Source: Halorubrum sp. 2020YC2
GTDB lineage: Archaea > Halobacteriota > Halobacteria > Halobacteriales > Haloferacaceae
Direction of reading: 5' to 3'
Assembly: GCF_018623055.1 (NCBI RefSeq)
Contig: NZ_CP076019.1
Span: forward strand, 2,108,001 to 2,172,000
Length of the DNA stretch: 64,000 nucleotides
A program made the position numbers and the translations under genes. The notes under the pieces were generated by a model, which worked only from the letters and a program-made list of their open reading frames with translations, did not search any database and had not been told where the DNA came from. Positions within the stretch are counted from its first letter, which is position 1, and every line of letters starts with the position of its first letter. Shown piece after piece: positions 33,652 through 42,820 of the stretch.

Positions 33652-34509
33652 ATGGCCATCGAGTCCCGCCCGGCGACGACCGACGACGGCGACGACGCCG
33701 AGTCCGACGGCAGTTCCGACGCCGCGTCCGCGGTCGGCGCCGACGCCGGCGCCGCCGACCGACGCGCGGGCGACGCGGCGCCGGTCGTCGCCAACGACCT
33801 CACGAAGCGGTACGACGAGACTCTCGTCTTCGACGGGCTCGACCTCTCGGTCGACCCCGGCGAGGTCTGCTGTCTGCTCGGCCCGTCGGGCTGCGGCAAG
33901 ACGACCCTGCTCCACCTGCTCGCGGGACTCGAAGCGCCGACCGGCGGCCGCGTCGAGATAGACGGCGAGACGGTGACGGGCCCCGATTATCGGTGGGGAG
34001 TCGTCTTTCAGGACCCGCTGCTGTACCCGTGGCTCTCGGTCCGCGAGAACGTCGAGATCGGCCCGCGGCTCCGCGGCGAGGAGCCGGACGACGACCTGAT
34101 CGACGAGCTCCTCGATCTGGTCGGGCTCGACGGCTTCGAGGACGCCGACACGGCCGACCTCTCGGGCGGGATGGCGCAGCGCGCGTCGCTCGCCCGGACG
34201 CTCGCGAACGAGCCCGAGGTGCTGCTCTTAGACGAGCCGTTCTCGGCGCTCGACCAGCTGACGAAGATGGAGCTACAGGACGAGCTGCTGCGGATCGTCG
34301 ATGAGCTCGGCGTCACCGCCGTGTTCGTCACGCACGACATCGACGAGGCGGTGTACCTCGGCGACCGCGTGGCGGTCATGGGGCCGATCCCGAGCGGCAT
34401 CGAACACGTCGAGCCGATCGACAGCGAGACGCGCTCGCGCGACGACGAGGCGTTCCTCGAAGAGCGGGCGGCGACCTTCGAGCACTTAGAGGCGGTGGGA
34501 CTCGAATGA
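33652..34509 (+). CDS. NitT/TauT-type ABC transporter ATP-binding protein
   Basis: 285 aa. An acidic Ala/Asp-rich extension (1-45) precedes the ABC domain: Walker A GPSGCGKTT (about 79-87), Q-loop VFQDPLLYPWLSV, signature LSGGMAQR, Walker B VLLLDEPFSALD, H-loop VFVTHDIDEA. The closest style is SsuB/TauB/NrtD. It lies between the signal-less binding protein and the lipoprotein binding protein, overlapping the latter by 4 bp. It energises the permease at 35806. Confidence 0.95.
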   Translation: MAIESRPATTDDGDDAESDGSSDAASAVGADAGAADRRAGDAAPVVANDLTKRYDETLVFDGLDLSVDPGEVCCLLGPSGCGKTTLLHLLAGLEAPTGGRVEIDGETVTGPDYRWGVVFQDPLLYPWLSVRENVEIGPRLRGEEPDDDLIDELLDLVGLDGFEDADTADLSGGMAQRASLARTLANEPEVLLLDEPFSALDQLTKMELQDELLRIVDELGVTAVFVTHDIDEAVYLGDRVAVMGPIPSGIEHVEPIDSETRSRDDEAFLEERAATFEHLEAVGLE

Positions 34510-35840
34510 CGCGCGACCGCGACGGCGGCCGGGGGCACGACCACGGCGCGCGCGACGACGAGGTCGACCCCGACGTCGCGGCGAGCGCCCGAGAGCTCGT
34601 CGGCGGCCCCGGCTGGCGAGACCCCTCCGAGGAGGCGCGCGCGAGCGGGCTCTCCCGGCGCGAGTTCATGAAGGAGTCCGGGCTGGCGTCGCTCGCGGCC
34701 GCCGGCGTCGGCTCGACGGCCGGCTGTCTCGGCGGCGGAAGCGGCGGCGACGGTCCCCCGACCGCGGAGATCGGCTACCTCCCGATCACGGACGCCGCGC
34801 CGCTCCTGACCGGCTACGCCAACGACCACTTCGCCGACCACGGGGTCGACGCCGCGGAGCCGACCCTGTTCCGCGGCTGGTCGGACCTCGCGGAGGCGTT
34901 CCTCTCCGGCGAGGTCAACGTGGCGCACTTCCTGATGCCGATGACGGTGTGGATGCGCTACGGCGACGAGCTCGACGCGAACGTGAAGGTCGTCGCGTGG
35001 GACCACACGGACGGCTCCGCGCTGACGGTCCAGCAGGACGTCGAGGGGTGGGAGGACCTCGGCGGCGGCACCGTCGCCGTCCCGTTCTGGTACTCGATCC
35101 ACAACGTCATCCTCCAGATGGGGCTCCGCGAGCACGGGCTCACGCCCCGGACCGACTCCTCGGCCGACGAGGTGGCGGACGACGAGGTGAACCTCGTCGT
35201 GACGCCGCCGCCGGACATGCCCGCGGCGCTGGAGAACGGCTCCATCGAGGGGTACATCGTCGCGGAACCGTTCAACGCGATCGGCGAGCTCGACGCCGGC
35301 GGGAAGGTCCTGCGGTTCACCGGCGACGTCTGGCGCGAACACGCCTGCTGCGTCGTCGTGATGCGCGAGGAGCTGGTGGAGTCGCAGCCGGAGTGGGCGA
35401 CCGACGTGATGAGCGGGCTCGTCGACGCCCACCAGTACCTCCGCGGGAACCGCTCGGAAGCGGCGCGGCTGCTCTCCTCAGCCGAGAGCGGCCTACTCCC
35501 GCAGGGGCCGGAGCCGATCGACCGCGCGCTCACCCACTACGACGACCACCAGCCGTACCTCGACTCGGGCGCGATCCGGAACGCCGACTGGGACGTCGAG
35601 CGGATCGGCTTCTACCCGTACCCGTACCCCTCGTACACGGAGGAGCTGGTCCGCCGCATGCGCGAGACGCGCGTCGAGGGGGAGGACGCCTTCCTCGACG
35701 AGTTAGCGCCCGCCGAGGTCGCGGACGACCTCGTCGCGTACGACCCCGTTCGCACAGCGCTGGAAGACGCCGGCGGCCCGCCGGCCTTCGACGTACCCGA
35801 GGACGATGGCTACGAGAGACAGGAGACGATACGGTTCTGA
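34506..35840 (+). CDS. ABC transporter substrate-binding lipoprotein (NMT1/CmpA-like), Tat-exported
   Basis: 444 aa. A hydrophilic N-terminal 48 residues precede the Tat signal LSRREFMKESGLASLAAAGVGSTAGC (twin Arg, lipobox TAGC), an unusually late signal. The mature part is a periplasmic-binding type II fold: IGYLPITDAAPLL, HFLMPMTVWMRYGDEL, and EGYIVAEPFNAIGEL. The pattern matches nitrate/bicarbonate/sulfonate binding proteins of the CmpA/NrtA type. The substrate is not predictable. The permease start lies inside its last 12 codons. Confidence 0.92.
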   Translation: MTRDRDGGRGHDHGARDDEVDPDVAASARELVGGPGWRDPSEEARASGLSRREFMKESGLASLAAAGVGSTAGCLGGGSGGDGPPTAEIGYLPITDAAPLLTGYANDHFADHGVDAAEPTLFRGWSDLAEAFLSGEVNVAHFLMPMTVWMRYGDELDANVKVVAWDHTDGSALTVQQDVEGWEDLGGGTVAVPFWYSIHNVILQMGLREHGLTPRTDSSADEVADDEVNLVVTPPPDMPAALENGSIEGYIVAEPFNAIGELDAGGKVLRFTGDVWREHACCVVVMREELVESQPEWATDVMSGLVDAHQYLRGNRSEAARLLSSAESGLLPQGPEPIDRALTHYDDHQPYLDSGAIRNADWDVERIGFYPYPYPSYTEELVRRMRETRVEGEDAFLDELAPAEVADDLVAYDPVRTALEDAGGPPAFDVPEDDGYERQETIRF

Positions 35841-36585
35841 GCTGGTCGGGGACGCCGGCCGCCTGCTGCCGGCGGTCGGGCTCCTCGGCGGCCTCGCCGT
35901 CTGGTGGGCGGTGACGGCGCTCGGCAGCGGCATCATCACCAACTTCGCGCCGGCCGCGACGTTCGCGGTCCTCGCGGAGCTCGTCGCCTCGCCCGCGTTC
36001 TACGACCACGTGTTCGTCAGCGTCTACCGGTTCGCGATCGCGCTCGGGCTCTGCTTGGCGGTCGGGCTCCCGATCGGGGTCGTCGTCGGCTACTTCAGGG
36101 CGGCCGAGCGCGCGACGACCGTCCTCTTCCAGTTCATGCGGATGATCTCGCCGCTCGCGTGGTTCCCGATCGCCATCATCCTCTTCGGCGTGGGGACCCG
36201 GTCGGCGGTGTTCGTGATGTTCATGGCCGGTCTCTGGCCGATCGTGTTGAACACCGCCCACGGGATCGCCACCATCGACGACGACTGGATCACGGTGGGC
36301 GAGTCGCTCGGCGGCGACACGCGCGCGCTGCTCCGCCGCGTCGTCGTCCCCGCGGTGATCCCGGACATGCTCACGGGGATCCGCCTGTCGATCGGAATCT
36401 TATGGATCATCCTCGTCCCCGCGGAGATGCTCGGGGTCAACACCGGGCTGGGCTACCTCATCCTAGACGCCCGCGACCGGTTCGCCTACGCGGAGATCCC
36501 CGCGATCATGCTGGTGATCGGATTCATCGGCTTCTGGCTCGACCTCTCCGTCCGCCGGCTCCACGCCCGGTGGAACTGGGGGTAG
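35806..36585 (+). CDS. NitT/TauT-type ABC transporter permease
   Basis: 259 aa, six predicted helices. The EAA loop is GESLGGDTRALLRRVVVPAVIPDMLTGIRLSIG (key residues at about 166-198), typical of SsuC/TauC/NrtB permeases. It overlaps the binding-protein gene by 35 bp, a long overlap that makes coupled translation likely. Last gene of the 32695-36585 operon. Confidence 0.93.
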   Translation: MATRDRRRYGSELVGDAGRLLPAVGLLGGLAVWWAVTALGSGIITNFAPAATFAVLAELVASPAFYDHVFVSVYRFAIALGLCLAVGLPIGVVVGYFRAAERATTVLFQFMRMISPLAWFPIAIILFGVGTRSAVFVMFMAGLWPIVLNTAHGIATIDDDWITVGESLGGDTRALLRRVVVPAVIPDMLTGIRLSIGILWIILVPAEMLGVNTGLGYLILDARDRFAYAEIPAIMLVIGFIGFWLDLSVRRLHARWNWG

Positions 36586-36682
36586 CCGGCGCCCGTCTCG
36601 CGGCGCGCCGGGCACCCGTCCCGCAGCGCCGCGCGCCGCGTCCGCACGTCGATTTATGTGTCATGCTGCCGTAGATACACCC

Positions 36683-37120
36683 ATGACCGACGACGACACC
36701 GACGACGCCGAGGCGGTCGAGAGGCCGGCGGACGACGAGACGGGGACCGGCCGCGGCGCGCCCTCGCGGATCGGGCGCGTCCTGCTCGGCGTCGGCCTCG
36801 CCGCGCAGGCCTCGGAGGACTTCCGCGACATGGACGACACGATCGAGTACGCCGAGTCGGCGGGCGTTCCGATGCCGGACGTGGCCGCGCCGTTCGCCTC
36901 CGGCATGATGGTGGTCGCCGGCCTCGGGATCGCGCTCTGGCGGCTCCCCCGGATCGCGACCGGCGCGGCGGTCGGGTTCCTGACCGTCGTGACCGCGACG
37001 ATGCACGACTTCTGGAACGCCGACGAGGACGACAAGGGCGGCGAGCGACTCGCCTTCTTCGGCAACCTCGCGATGCTGGGCGGCGCGCTGGTGTTCCTGC
37101 GCGAGGCGTATAAGAACTGA
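36683..37120 (+). CDS. DoxX-family membrane protein
   Basis: 145 aa: acidic N-terminal 33 residues, then GRVLLGVGLAAQASEDFRDMD, and three to four helices with ATMHDFWNADEDDKGGERLAFFGNLAMLGGALVF, the DoxX pattern (H-D-FW, N-LAMLGG). TATA CGATTTATG (36650-36658) lies about 28 nt before the ATG, so it is leaderless. DoxX proteins are linked to redox and stress functions; the precise role is unknown. Confidence 0.87.
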   Translation: MTDDDTDDAEAVERPADDETGTGRGAPSRIGRVLLGVGLAAQASEDFRDMDDTIEYAESAGVPMPDVAAPFASGMMVVAGLGIALWRLPRIATGAAVGFLTVVTATMHDFWNADEDDKGGERLAFFGNLAMLGGALVFLREAYKN

Positions 37121-37160
37121 GCGAAGAGGCGGGGAACGGTTCCGAAGCGACGGGCGTTTG

Positions 37161-37790
37161 TTTATAAATCGTTACCGGCGGATCGGCCGTGAACACTTCC
37201 AAAGCCCCAGTCGCGAGGACTCGCCCGGCTTGCTGTCGCCCGAAAATCTCCGACTTTCGGGATGTCGTCAGAATCCTTTGTATTCCGACTGCTAGCCAGA
37301 AATCTCTGATTTCTGGCGGTGACGAGAGAGCTTCGCTCTCTCGAACCACGCGCCTTGCTCAGTCGCTCGCGCTGCTCGCTCCCTCGCGGCGGTGCTTGCT
37401 ACGCCGTGCTTCGTCCTCGCGACAGCGTGGCGCTACGCGGCACGGACAGCGGGGGACTTCGTCCCTCTGGCAACCGGGCTTCGCCCGGTGACAGCCCCTT
37501 TGAGTCCCACCCCGCACATCGACCGCACGGCACCTCACACCTCCCCAGCCTCGCGGCTCCCTCCGCTTTGCTCCGGTCGCCGCGTCCAGCGAGAATCGAA
37601 GATTCTCTGGCAGCCGGCGCGTAGCGCCGGCGACAGGGCGAGAGCGAAGCTCTCGCTTGAAACCGGACTCGTCCGGTGACAGCGAGGCGCGACGCGCCTC
37701 TGGCAGTCGGGCGAAGCCCGACAACCTCGCGCGTGCGGTTCGTGGCCTGTCGGCCACTCACCGGCACGCGCCACCGCGTCGTTCTTTATA
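37161..37790 (-). repeat. Structured element B: element A with about 13 inserted palindromes
   Basis: 630 bp with no credible gene, bounded by TTTATAAA (37161-37168) and TTTATA (37785-37790). In reverse complement it matches element A block by block (end arm GCGCGTGC/GCACGCGC at 37729-37736 and 37764-37771; CCTCCCCAGCCTCGCGG; CCCCTTTGAGTCCC; CGTCCTCGCG; AAAGCCCCAGTCGCGAGGACTCG). Between these blocks are palindromes at 37239-37261, 37267-37289, 37295-37317, 37323-37343, 37426-37444, 37453-37465, 37473-37489, 37591-37607, 37613-37631, 37638-37656, 37662-37677, 37684-37700 and 37706-37722. Nearly all have a three-base loop and are separated by 5-6 nt spacers such as GACAG and TGGCA. Confidence 0.85.
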
Positions 37791-38862
37791 AACCACCGGC
37801 GTCAAGCGGGTCCTCAAGCTGTCCCATCACCGCCTCCATCGCGTCGGTCGCGGTGAGCAGCCCGACGACCTCGCCGCCCTCGGTGACTAAGGCGAGCTCC
37901 TGTGACTCGGCCTGGAACCGGTCGTATGCGTCGCTGACGCTGGCGTCCGCCGAGACCGTCATCGGCGGCGCGGCGACGTCTGCGAACGTCAGGTCGCCGT
38001 CTCGGAGCCCGTCGTAGCGGCTCACGATCGATGGGGCGTACACGATTCCCTCGAAGTCGCTCGGGCCGTCGCCCACGAGCGGGAAGCGGCTGTGCGGAGT
38101 GTCGCGGATCCGGTCGAGGTTCGCCTCGACCGACGCCGTCGTCGACAGCGAGATGATCTCGTCGGTGGGCGTCATCACGTCCGAGACGGCGACCCGGTCG
38201 ACGTCGAGCGCGCTGAGGACCTCCTCGCGGCGCTCCTCGGGGAGTTCGACCTCTTCCATCATCGAGCCGAGCCGGGTGCGGAGCTGCGCGCGCGTCTCCA
38301 ACACCTCCTCTTCGGCCTCGGTCCATGACCCGGTCATCTCGACGCCGAACAGCCCGAGCGTGGCCTTCGCGACCCAGTCACCGAACTTGATCAGCGGCGA
38401 GATGAGCCACGCGAACCAGTAGAGGGGGCGCGCGCCGTAGTTGGCGACCTGCTTCGAGCGCTCGACGCCGAGGTACGTCGGCGTCTGCTCGCCGTGCGTC
38501 AGGTGGACCATGTTGATGATGAAAAAGCCCAGAAGCGAGCCCGCGCCGGCGGACGCGAGGCTCGTGTTCTCGAATATCGGCGCGAAAAGCGCCGCGAGCC
38601 CCGGCTCCGCGACGATACCGAGCGCGATGGACGTGCCGGAGATCCACACCTGACAGGTGGTCAGGTAGAACTCCAAGTCGTCGGTCATCTCCCACGCCCG
38701 CCGCAGTCCGGGCGTGTCCATCTCCGATTCGGGGTACTGACGCAGGCGCGTCAGGCCGAATTCGACCGCCACGAAGTACGCGTTGATCAGGATGAGGAGG
38801 ACGCCGGCCGCCACGCGAAGGGCGACCTCTGTCGGGGGCATCGCCGTCGAGAGCGGGATCAT
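37786..38862 (-). CDS. CNNM/DUF21 membrane protein with CBS pair
   Basis: 358 aa. The N-terminal CNNM/DUF21 domain has four hydrophobic segments and INAYFVAVEFGLTRLR, typical of the CorC/TlyC/HlyC group. Then come a helical linker and two CBS motifs (VSDVMTPTDEIISL and FADVAAPPMTVSADASVSDAYDRF). It is likely an ion (Mg2+/Co2+) transport-related protein gated by adenine nucleotides through CBS; there is no C-terminal CorC_HlyC domain. Its last codon and stop (TTA-TAA) lie in the terminal TTTATA of element B, so the element may have set the C-terminus. Confidence 0.92.
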   Translation of the reverse strand: MIPLSTAMPPTEVALRVAAGVLLILINAYFVAVEFGLTRLRQYPESEMDTPGLRRAWEMTDDLEFYLTTCQVWISGTSIALGIVAEPGLAALFAPIFENTSLASAGAGSLLGFFIINMVHLTHGEQTPTYLGVERSKQVANYGARPLYWFAWLISPLIKFGDWVAKATLGLFGVEMTGSWTEAEEEVLETRAQLRTRLGSMMEEVELPEERREEVLSALDVDRVAVSDVMTPTDEIISLSTTASVEANLDRIRDTPHSRFPLVGDGPSDFEGIVYAPSIVSRYDGLRDGDLTFADVAAPPMTVSADASVSDAYDRFQAESQELALVTEGGEVVGLLTATDAMEAVMGQLEDPLDAGGL

Positions 38863-38940
38863 CGTTCCCCCGTCCCGGCGCGCGACGCAAAAGCGTTGAT
38901 GGAGCGGTCCGCGGTGCCCGGTGAAACCGGGGCTAAAGCG

Positions 38941-40263
38941 CTACTCGTAGTCCTCGTACGTCGGCAGCCCCTCGTCGGGCGGGAACTCCTCGACCGGGAC
39001 CGTCGTCTCGTCGCCGCTCGCCATGTCCTTCACCGTGTACTCGCCGTTCTCTAAGTCGCGCTCACCGACGACGACGACCGTCTCGGCGTTGATCGAGTCG
39101 GCGTAGCCCAGCTGGGCGCCGAACGAGCGGTCCGAGACGTCCTGCTCGACGACCACGTCGTCGTCGAGCGCGCGGAGGTCGCGGGCGAGCGCGGCCGCCT
39201 CGCTCCGGGTGTCCCCCACCGAGAGGACGTAGTAGTCGGTCGAGAGCGCCTCGTCGGGCCAGACGCCGGCGCGCTGACAGAGGAGCTTCAGCGTCGCGTG
39301 GCCGGGCGCGACCCCGACCGCGGGGGTGGGCTGGCCGCCGAAGCTCTCGATGAGGTCGTCGTAGCGCCCGCCGCCGAAGACGGAGCGGGACACCTCACCG
39401 GTGGAGTCGAAGCACTCGAAGACGACGCCGGTGTAATAGTCCAGCCCGCGGGCGGTCGTCAAAGACACCTCGCAGAACTCGCCCGCGCCGAAGTCATCGG
39501 CCGCGGCCAGCACGTTCCGGAGGTTCTCGACCGCGGCTTCGACCGACTCGTCGCCCGCCTCCGCGACCGCGTCGAGGTCGTCCACCGTCTCGACGCCCGA
39601 GATGAGGTCGTCGAACTCGCGGGCGGTGTCGCGGGCGAGGCCGGCGTCGGAGAGGAGGCCGACGTACTCGCCGTCGTCCACCTTCGCGCGCTTGTCGACC
39701 GCGCGGATCGCGGCCTCGGCGTCGACCGAGTCGGGGTCGTCCGCGAGCGCGCGGACGAGGCCGCCGAGGATGTCGCGGTGCGAGACGCGGAACTCGAAGT
39801 CGTCGCCGGTGAGACCGAGGCTCGTGAGCGCGTCGGCCGCGACCGCGAGCACCTCGGCGTCGGCCTCGGGCGCCGAGGAGCCGAACACGTCGATGTTCGT
39901 CTGGTAGAACTCGCGGAACCGGCCCTGCTGGACCTGCTCGTAGCGCCAGAACGGGCGGGTGGACACCCACTTGATCGGCTTCGAGAGCTCCTGCCCGCGC
40001 GCGACGACCATCCGGGCGACCGTGGGGGTCAGCTCCGGGGTCATCGAGACGCCGCGGCCGCCCTTGTCGTCGAAGGCGTACAGCTCCTCGACTATCTCCT
40101 CGCCGGACTTGTCGACGTACATCTCCGTCCGCTCCAAGGCGGGCGTGGCGATCTCGCGGAAGCCGTGCCGGCTCGCGGCGTCCTCGATCGCGTCGGTCAC
40201 CTCGCGGCGGGCGGACTGCTCGCCGGGGTAGAAGTCGCGGAATCCCTTGAGGCCGTCGTACAT
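38941..40263 (-). CDS. hisS: Histidyl-tRNA synthetase
   Basis: 440-aa class II aminoacyl-tRNA synthetase. Motif 2 TRPFWRYEQVQQGRFREF (about 112-129), the histidine-specific RGLDYYTGVVFE block, motif 3 GGGRYDDLIESFGG, and the C-terminal anticodon-binding domain (VLSVGDTRSEAAALARDLR). The start at ATG 40261-40263 gives MYDGLKGFRDFYP, the normal N-terminus; the frame is open upstream but not conserved in character. An essential gene. Confidence 0.97.
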   Translation of the reverse strand: MYDGLKGFRDFYPGEQSARREVTDAIEDAASRHGFREIATPALERTEMYVDKSGEEIVEELYAFDDKGGRGVSMTPELTPTVARMVVARGQELSKPIKWVSTRPFWRYEQVQQGRFREFYQTNIDVFGSSAPEADAEVLAVAADALTSLGLTGDDFEFRVSHRDILGGLVRALADDPDSVDAEAAIRAVDKRAKVDDGEYVGLLSDAGLARDTAREFDDLISGVETVDDLDAVAEAGDESVEAAVENLRNVLAAADDFGAGEFCEVSLTTARGLDYYTGVVFECFDSTGEVSRSVFGGGRYDDLIESFGGQPTPAVGVAPGHATLKLLCQRAGVWPDEALSTDYYVLSVGDTRSEAAALARDLRALDDDVVVEQDVSDRSFGAQLGYADSINAETVVVVGERDLENGEYTVKDMASGDETTVPVEEFPPDEGLPTYEDYE

Positions 40264-40339
40264 GGGCGTCGGTTCGGCGGTCGCCCGCTTGAAACCATCC
40301 TTTCGGGGGCGGCCGCCGGTTCGACCCCGCCTCGGTGGT

Positions 40340-42820
40340 TCAGTCCGAGTTCGCCTCGCCCGTCGGGGAGCGGTCAGCGGCTTCCGAATCGGCTGGGTCG
40401 GCGGCTCCCGGGTCGGTCGGGCCGGCCGCTCCCGGAACTGCGGGGTCGGCGGCTTCACCGGCCCCCGCGTCGGCGGGGTCGGCGGCGGATCCCGTGTCCC
40501 CGAAGGAATCTTCCTCGCCGTCCGCCAGCGCCACATCAGCGTCCGTCTCGAACTGGTCGAGCGTCTCCGAGAGTTGGGCAGCGCGCTCGGAGAGCGACGA
40601 GACGGACTCCGAGACCTCCGCCAGCGAGGTGGTCTGCTCCTCGGCGGCCGCGGCGACGGTGTCGGCCTCGGAGGCGGTCTCCTCGCTGATCGTCGCCACC
40701 TCGTCCGCCATGGAGACGACCTCCTCGGTGGAGGCGGCCTGCTCCTCGGTCACGTCGGATATCTCCTGGACCCCGTCGTTGGTCTCGTCCGCGAGGTCGG
40801 CGATGTGTTCGAGGTCGTCGACGGCGGCGTCGACGCGCTCCGCGGCGTCGTCGATCTGCTCGCTCGTCGACTCGACCTCCGCCGTCGACCGGTCCATCTG
40901 GCCGCGGATCGCGTCGATCCGCGACTCCGCGGTCTCGGCGGCGTCTTTCACCTCGTCGGACAGCGCCTTGATCTCTTCCGCGACCACCTCGAACCCCTTG
41001 CCCGCCTCGCCGGCGGAGCGGGCGGCCTCGATGTTGGCGTTCAACGCGAGGATGTTCGTTTGCTCAGCGATCTCCGAGATCCGGTCTATCAGCTGGTCCA
41101 CCTCGCTCACCTCCTCGTCGAGCGCGTGGATCGCCGCGACCGCGTCCTCGACCGTCTCCTCGGTCGCCTCCATCCCGTCGATCGCCTCCTCGGCGGCCTC
41201 CTGCCCGCGGTTGCCCGCCGCCGCCGTCCGCGCGGCCGCGTCGGCGACCTGATCGGACGAGGAGGCGACCTCCTCGATCGTCGCGGAGAGGTCGCTCATT
41301 TCGCCGCTCACCTCGGTCAGCGACTCGCTCTGGTCGGCGGCCCCCTGCGATATCTCGTCGACCGAGCCGGCTACCTCCGACGCCGTCTCGGCCACCTCCT
41401 CGGCGGAGGCGGTCGCCTGCTCGGACGCCGAGGCGACCTCGTCGGCGAACGCCGAGAGGCGGGCGTACGTCCGCTCTATCTCGGCTATCATCCCGTTGAA
41501 CTCCTCGGCGATCGCCGCCATCGCCTCGTCGTCGGCGTCGGTCCGCATCCGCGCCGTGAGGTCGCCGTCGGCCGCCTCCCGCATCGTCTCGCCGTAGTCG
41601 TCGGCGGTCGACTGCAGCCGCTCGTTCCGCCGCGCCATCCGCTCGCGCTCGGACTCCGCGGCCTCCTGTGCGGTCTCCGCCTCGTCGATCTTGGTGCTGA
41701 GGGAGTCGCGCATCGCGCCGAACGACCCGTACAGCCGACCGATCTCGTCGATCCGGTTCGTCTCCAGGTCGACCGAGAGGTCGCCGGCCTCCATGCGCTC
41801 CGCGCGGTCGCGGAGGTCACGCAGCGGGCCGACCGTCTGCCGGCTCAAGGCGAGTCCGACGACGACGAGCGAGAGGAGGCCGGCGCCGATCACGGTCAGG
41901 ACGCTGGTACCGACCGCGTCGCCCGCGGCGAACGCCTGCGCGGTCGGGACGGTGGTGACCGCGACCCACTCCTTGTCGCCGGTCGAGGCGTACGCCGCCA
42001 CCTCGTCGTCGCCGCGCTGGAAGGCGGTCCCGTCGCGGGACGCGCCGAGTTCGGAGACGACGTCGCCGTCGGCGTCCAGCGTCCCGTCGCCGCCGGAGAG
42101 GATCGTCTCGCCGTTCGCGCCGACGATGGTCGTCTCCTGGTCGGCGTGGAGCTGCCGGAGGTTGTCGACCCGGTACTCCAGCGTGCCGACCAGCACGACA
42201 ACGCGCGACTCGTCGCCCTCGACGGGGCTTGCGAACGCCATCACCTGATCGCCCATCGCGCTCGACTCGTAGGCGGTCGGCGAACTCCACACGTCGTTCG
42301 ACGAGGTGAGGTCGACGCCCGGCTCGACGTCGGTCCACGGGGCGTCGACGCCGTCGACCGACTCGCCGCGGAGCGCGGGCGACGTGCTCGTGACGACGCT
42401 CCCCTCGGCCGTGTCGACGAGGTGGATCGCCCGCACGTCGACCGGGAGCTGCGCCTGCTTCTGGATCAGTTCACCCTCGGCGGTCCCGGCGTCCGCCCCC
42501 GCGAGCGCCTGCGTCGACGAGACGGACCGGGCGTGGGTCTCCATCGAGACCGCCCACTCGTTGATCGAGTCGGCGTACATGTCCACCGCGGAGGTGAGCT
42601 GCTGTTCGGCGTCCCGCTCGACCGTGGCCTCGGCGCTCGCGTAGTTCACGCCGCCGACGGCCGCGAGGACGACCACGACGAGGAGGATGGAGATGACGAA
42701 CTTCGCCCGGTAGTTGCGCCGGATCACGCCCGGCGTGAGCCGCCTCGCGGCCCGAGAGAGGACCGAGTCGTCGGGGTCGCCCGGGGCGTCGTCGCTCCCG
42801 CGGGGGCCGGGGTCACTCAT
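40340..42820 (-). CDS. Methyl-accepting chemotaxis transducer (Htr family)
   Basis: 826 aa. TM1 (about 40-60), an extracellular Cache-like sensing region (60-295), TM2 (about 298-320), a HAMP domain with SRQTVGPLRDLRDRAERMEAGDLSVDL, a second HAMP-like segment, and the signalling coiled coil whose tip contains EIAEQTNILALNANIEAARSAGEAGKGF. Gln/Glu pairs for methylation are present. An acidic tail of 70 residues follows. It overlaps the upstream binding-protein gene by 4 bp. The pair resembles the Halobacterium BasB-BasT and CosB-CosT systems, in which a bound ligand is presented to a dedicated transducer. Confidence 0.95.
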   Translation of the reverse strand: MSDPGPRGSDDAPGDPDDSVLSRAARRLTPGVIRRNYRAKFVISILLVVVVLAAVGGVNYASAEATVERDAEQQLTSAVDMYADSINEWAVSMETHARSVSSTQALAGADAGTAEGELIQKQAQLPVDVRAIHLVDTAEGSVVTSTSPALRGESVDGVDAPWTDVEPGVDLTSSNDVWSSPTAYESSAMGDQVMAFASPVEGDESRVVVLVGTLEYRVDNLRQLHADQETTIVGANGETILSGGDGTLDADGDVVSELGASRDGTAFQRGDDEVAAYASTGDKEWVAVTTVPTAQAFAAGDAVGTSVLTVIGAGLLSLVVVGLALSRQTVGPLRDLRDRAERMEAGDLSVDLETNRIDEIGRLYGSFGAMRDSLSTKIDEAETAQEAAESERERMARRNERLQSTADDYGETMREAADGDLTARMRTDADDEAMAAIAEEFNGMIAEIERTYARLSAFADEVASASEQATASAEEVAETASEVAGSVDEISQGAADQSESLTEVSGEMSDLSATIEEVASSSDQVADAAARTAAAGNRGQEAAEEAIDGMEATEETVEDAVAAIHALDEEVSEVDQLIDRISEIAEQTNILALNANIEAARSAGEAGKGFEVVAEEIKALSDEVKDAAETAESRIDAIRGQMDRSTAEVESTSEQIDDAAERVDAAVDDLEHIADLADETNDGVQEISDVTEEQAASTEEVVSMADEVATISEETASEADTVAAAAEEQTTSLAEVSESVSSLSERAAQLSETLDQFETDADVALADGEEDSFGDTGSAADPADAGAGEAADPAVPGAAGPTDPGAADPADSEAADRSPTGEANSD

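Noticed and set aside
37189-37774. Several overlapping frames of 80-130 codons on both strands in element B
   Set aside because: They run through palindromes in both directions, share no protein features and have no promoter-spaced start.
37161-37790. CRISPR array
   Set aside because: Repeat units are palindromes of different sequence with 5-6 nt spacers, not identical repeats with 30-40 nt unique spacers, and no cas genes are present.
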